Source: an uncultured Lachnospiraceae bacterium (GTDB taxonomy: Bacteria; Bacillota; Clostridia; Lachnospirales; Lachnospiraceae). Taken from it: a DNA stretch of 7,045 bases. Location: positions 1 to 7,045 of the forward strand of contig CAMWWJ010000177.1 of NCBI GenBank assembly GCA_947177925.1. The letters run 5' to 3'. Below the pieces are notes generated by a model. That model searched no databases and had not been told where the DNA came from. It was given only the letters and a program-made list of their open reading frames with translations. Shown piece by piece: positions 6,945 through 7,045 of the stretch. The position numbers were made by a program, and so were the translations under genes. How positions within the stretch are numbered: the stretch's first letter is position 1; each line of letters opens with the position of its first letter.

Positions 6945-7045
6945 TTGGATAAGAGGACGTGGGAGCCGGCAGAGCATAGGATAGTCTTCCGGGCACGCTT
7001 TCGCTCTGCAAAGACGCAGCGGTACTGTTATGAAGTGACTTTTGT
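6945..7045. other. GC-richer intergenic segment with interleaved inverted repeats, strand unknown
   Basis: No convincing gene is seen between 6839 and the window end. From about 6955 the sequence becomes richer in G and C than the neighbouring intergenic DNA. GCAGAGC (6969-6975) pairs perfectly with GCTCTGC (7003-7009), and GTCTT (6984-6988) pairs with AAGAC (7011-7015). The two stems interleave, so they could form an H-type pseudoknot or two alternative folds. The segment may be an intergenic repeat, a structured RNA or part of an element that continues beyond 7045. I cannot decide which. Confidence 0.35.

Noticed and set aside
6912..7045. Frame open to the right edge on the + strand, with TTG codons at 6930 and 6945
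   Set aside because: There is no ATG and no properly spaced ribosome site, and the translation is Arg-rich and unrecognised. It could be part of an intergenic repeat. The - strand is also open here up to 7044 with a Ser/Pro-rich translation that does not look like a protein.
6839..7045. Riboswitch upstream of the ABC operon, for example TPP
   Set aside because: The conserved TPP motifs such as CTGAGA are absent on the relevant strand, and no other known riboswitch core was recognised.
1..7045. CRISPR array, insertion sequence or phage attachment site at the tRNA
   Set aside because: No spaced direct repeats, transposase or integrase is visible, and no second copy of the tRNA 3' end was seen in the window.

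Overview
The window looks like chromosomal DNA from a low-to-mid GC Gram-positive anaerobe of the Clostridia, most likely a Lachnospiraceae member. This is an inference from the strong AGGAG-type ribosome binding sites, the A/T-leaning codon use, the tight gene packing and the mix of protein families (DUF1015, a clostridial-type GlgB, MscS, a SsuBC/TauBC-like ABC pair). No phylogenetic search was possible.

Left part (about 1-5045, + strand): four genes run in one direction with gaps of 30, 71 and 65 nt and no convincing terminator between them, so they may be co-transcribed. They are a 90-residue acidic helical protein of unknown function, a DUF1015 protein, a full-length glycogen branching enzyme GlgB with an unusual 84-residue Lys/Glu/Ala-rich C-terminal tail, and a small-conductance mechanosensitive channel MscS. 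GlgB has no other glycogen gene beside it in this window. MscS protects the cell against osmotic downshift. Linking it to GlgB through cytoplasmic osmolarity is plausible but only inferred from adjacency.

Middle (5046-5257): a good sigma-A-type promoter, a leader with a perfect 8-bp hairpin, and a complete tRNA-Thr with anticodon CGT. Only 5 nt separate the tRNA 3' end from the stop codon of the convergent permease gene. A terminator-like hairpin for the tRNA transcript appears to lie inside the end of that permease gene.

Right part (5232-6838, - strand): a two-gene operon encodes the ATPase and then the permease of an ABC importer of the nitrate/sulfonate/taurine/pyrimidine-precursor type, coupled by an ATGA overlap. 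No substrate-binding protein gene is in the window, so the substrate is open. The last 207 nt (6839-7045) hold a possible promoter, a G-rich stretch and a GC-richer segment with two interleaved inverted repeats. That segment may be an intergenic repeat or structured RNA, and it runs to the window edge.

Most of the window is ordinary housekeeping and transport content. The least explained parts are the GlgB tail, the tRNA leader and 3' junction, the two uncharacterised genes at the left, and the structured right edge. I did not find a clear new multi-gene system.
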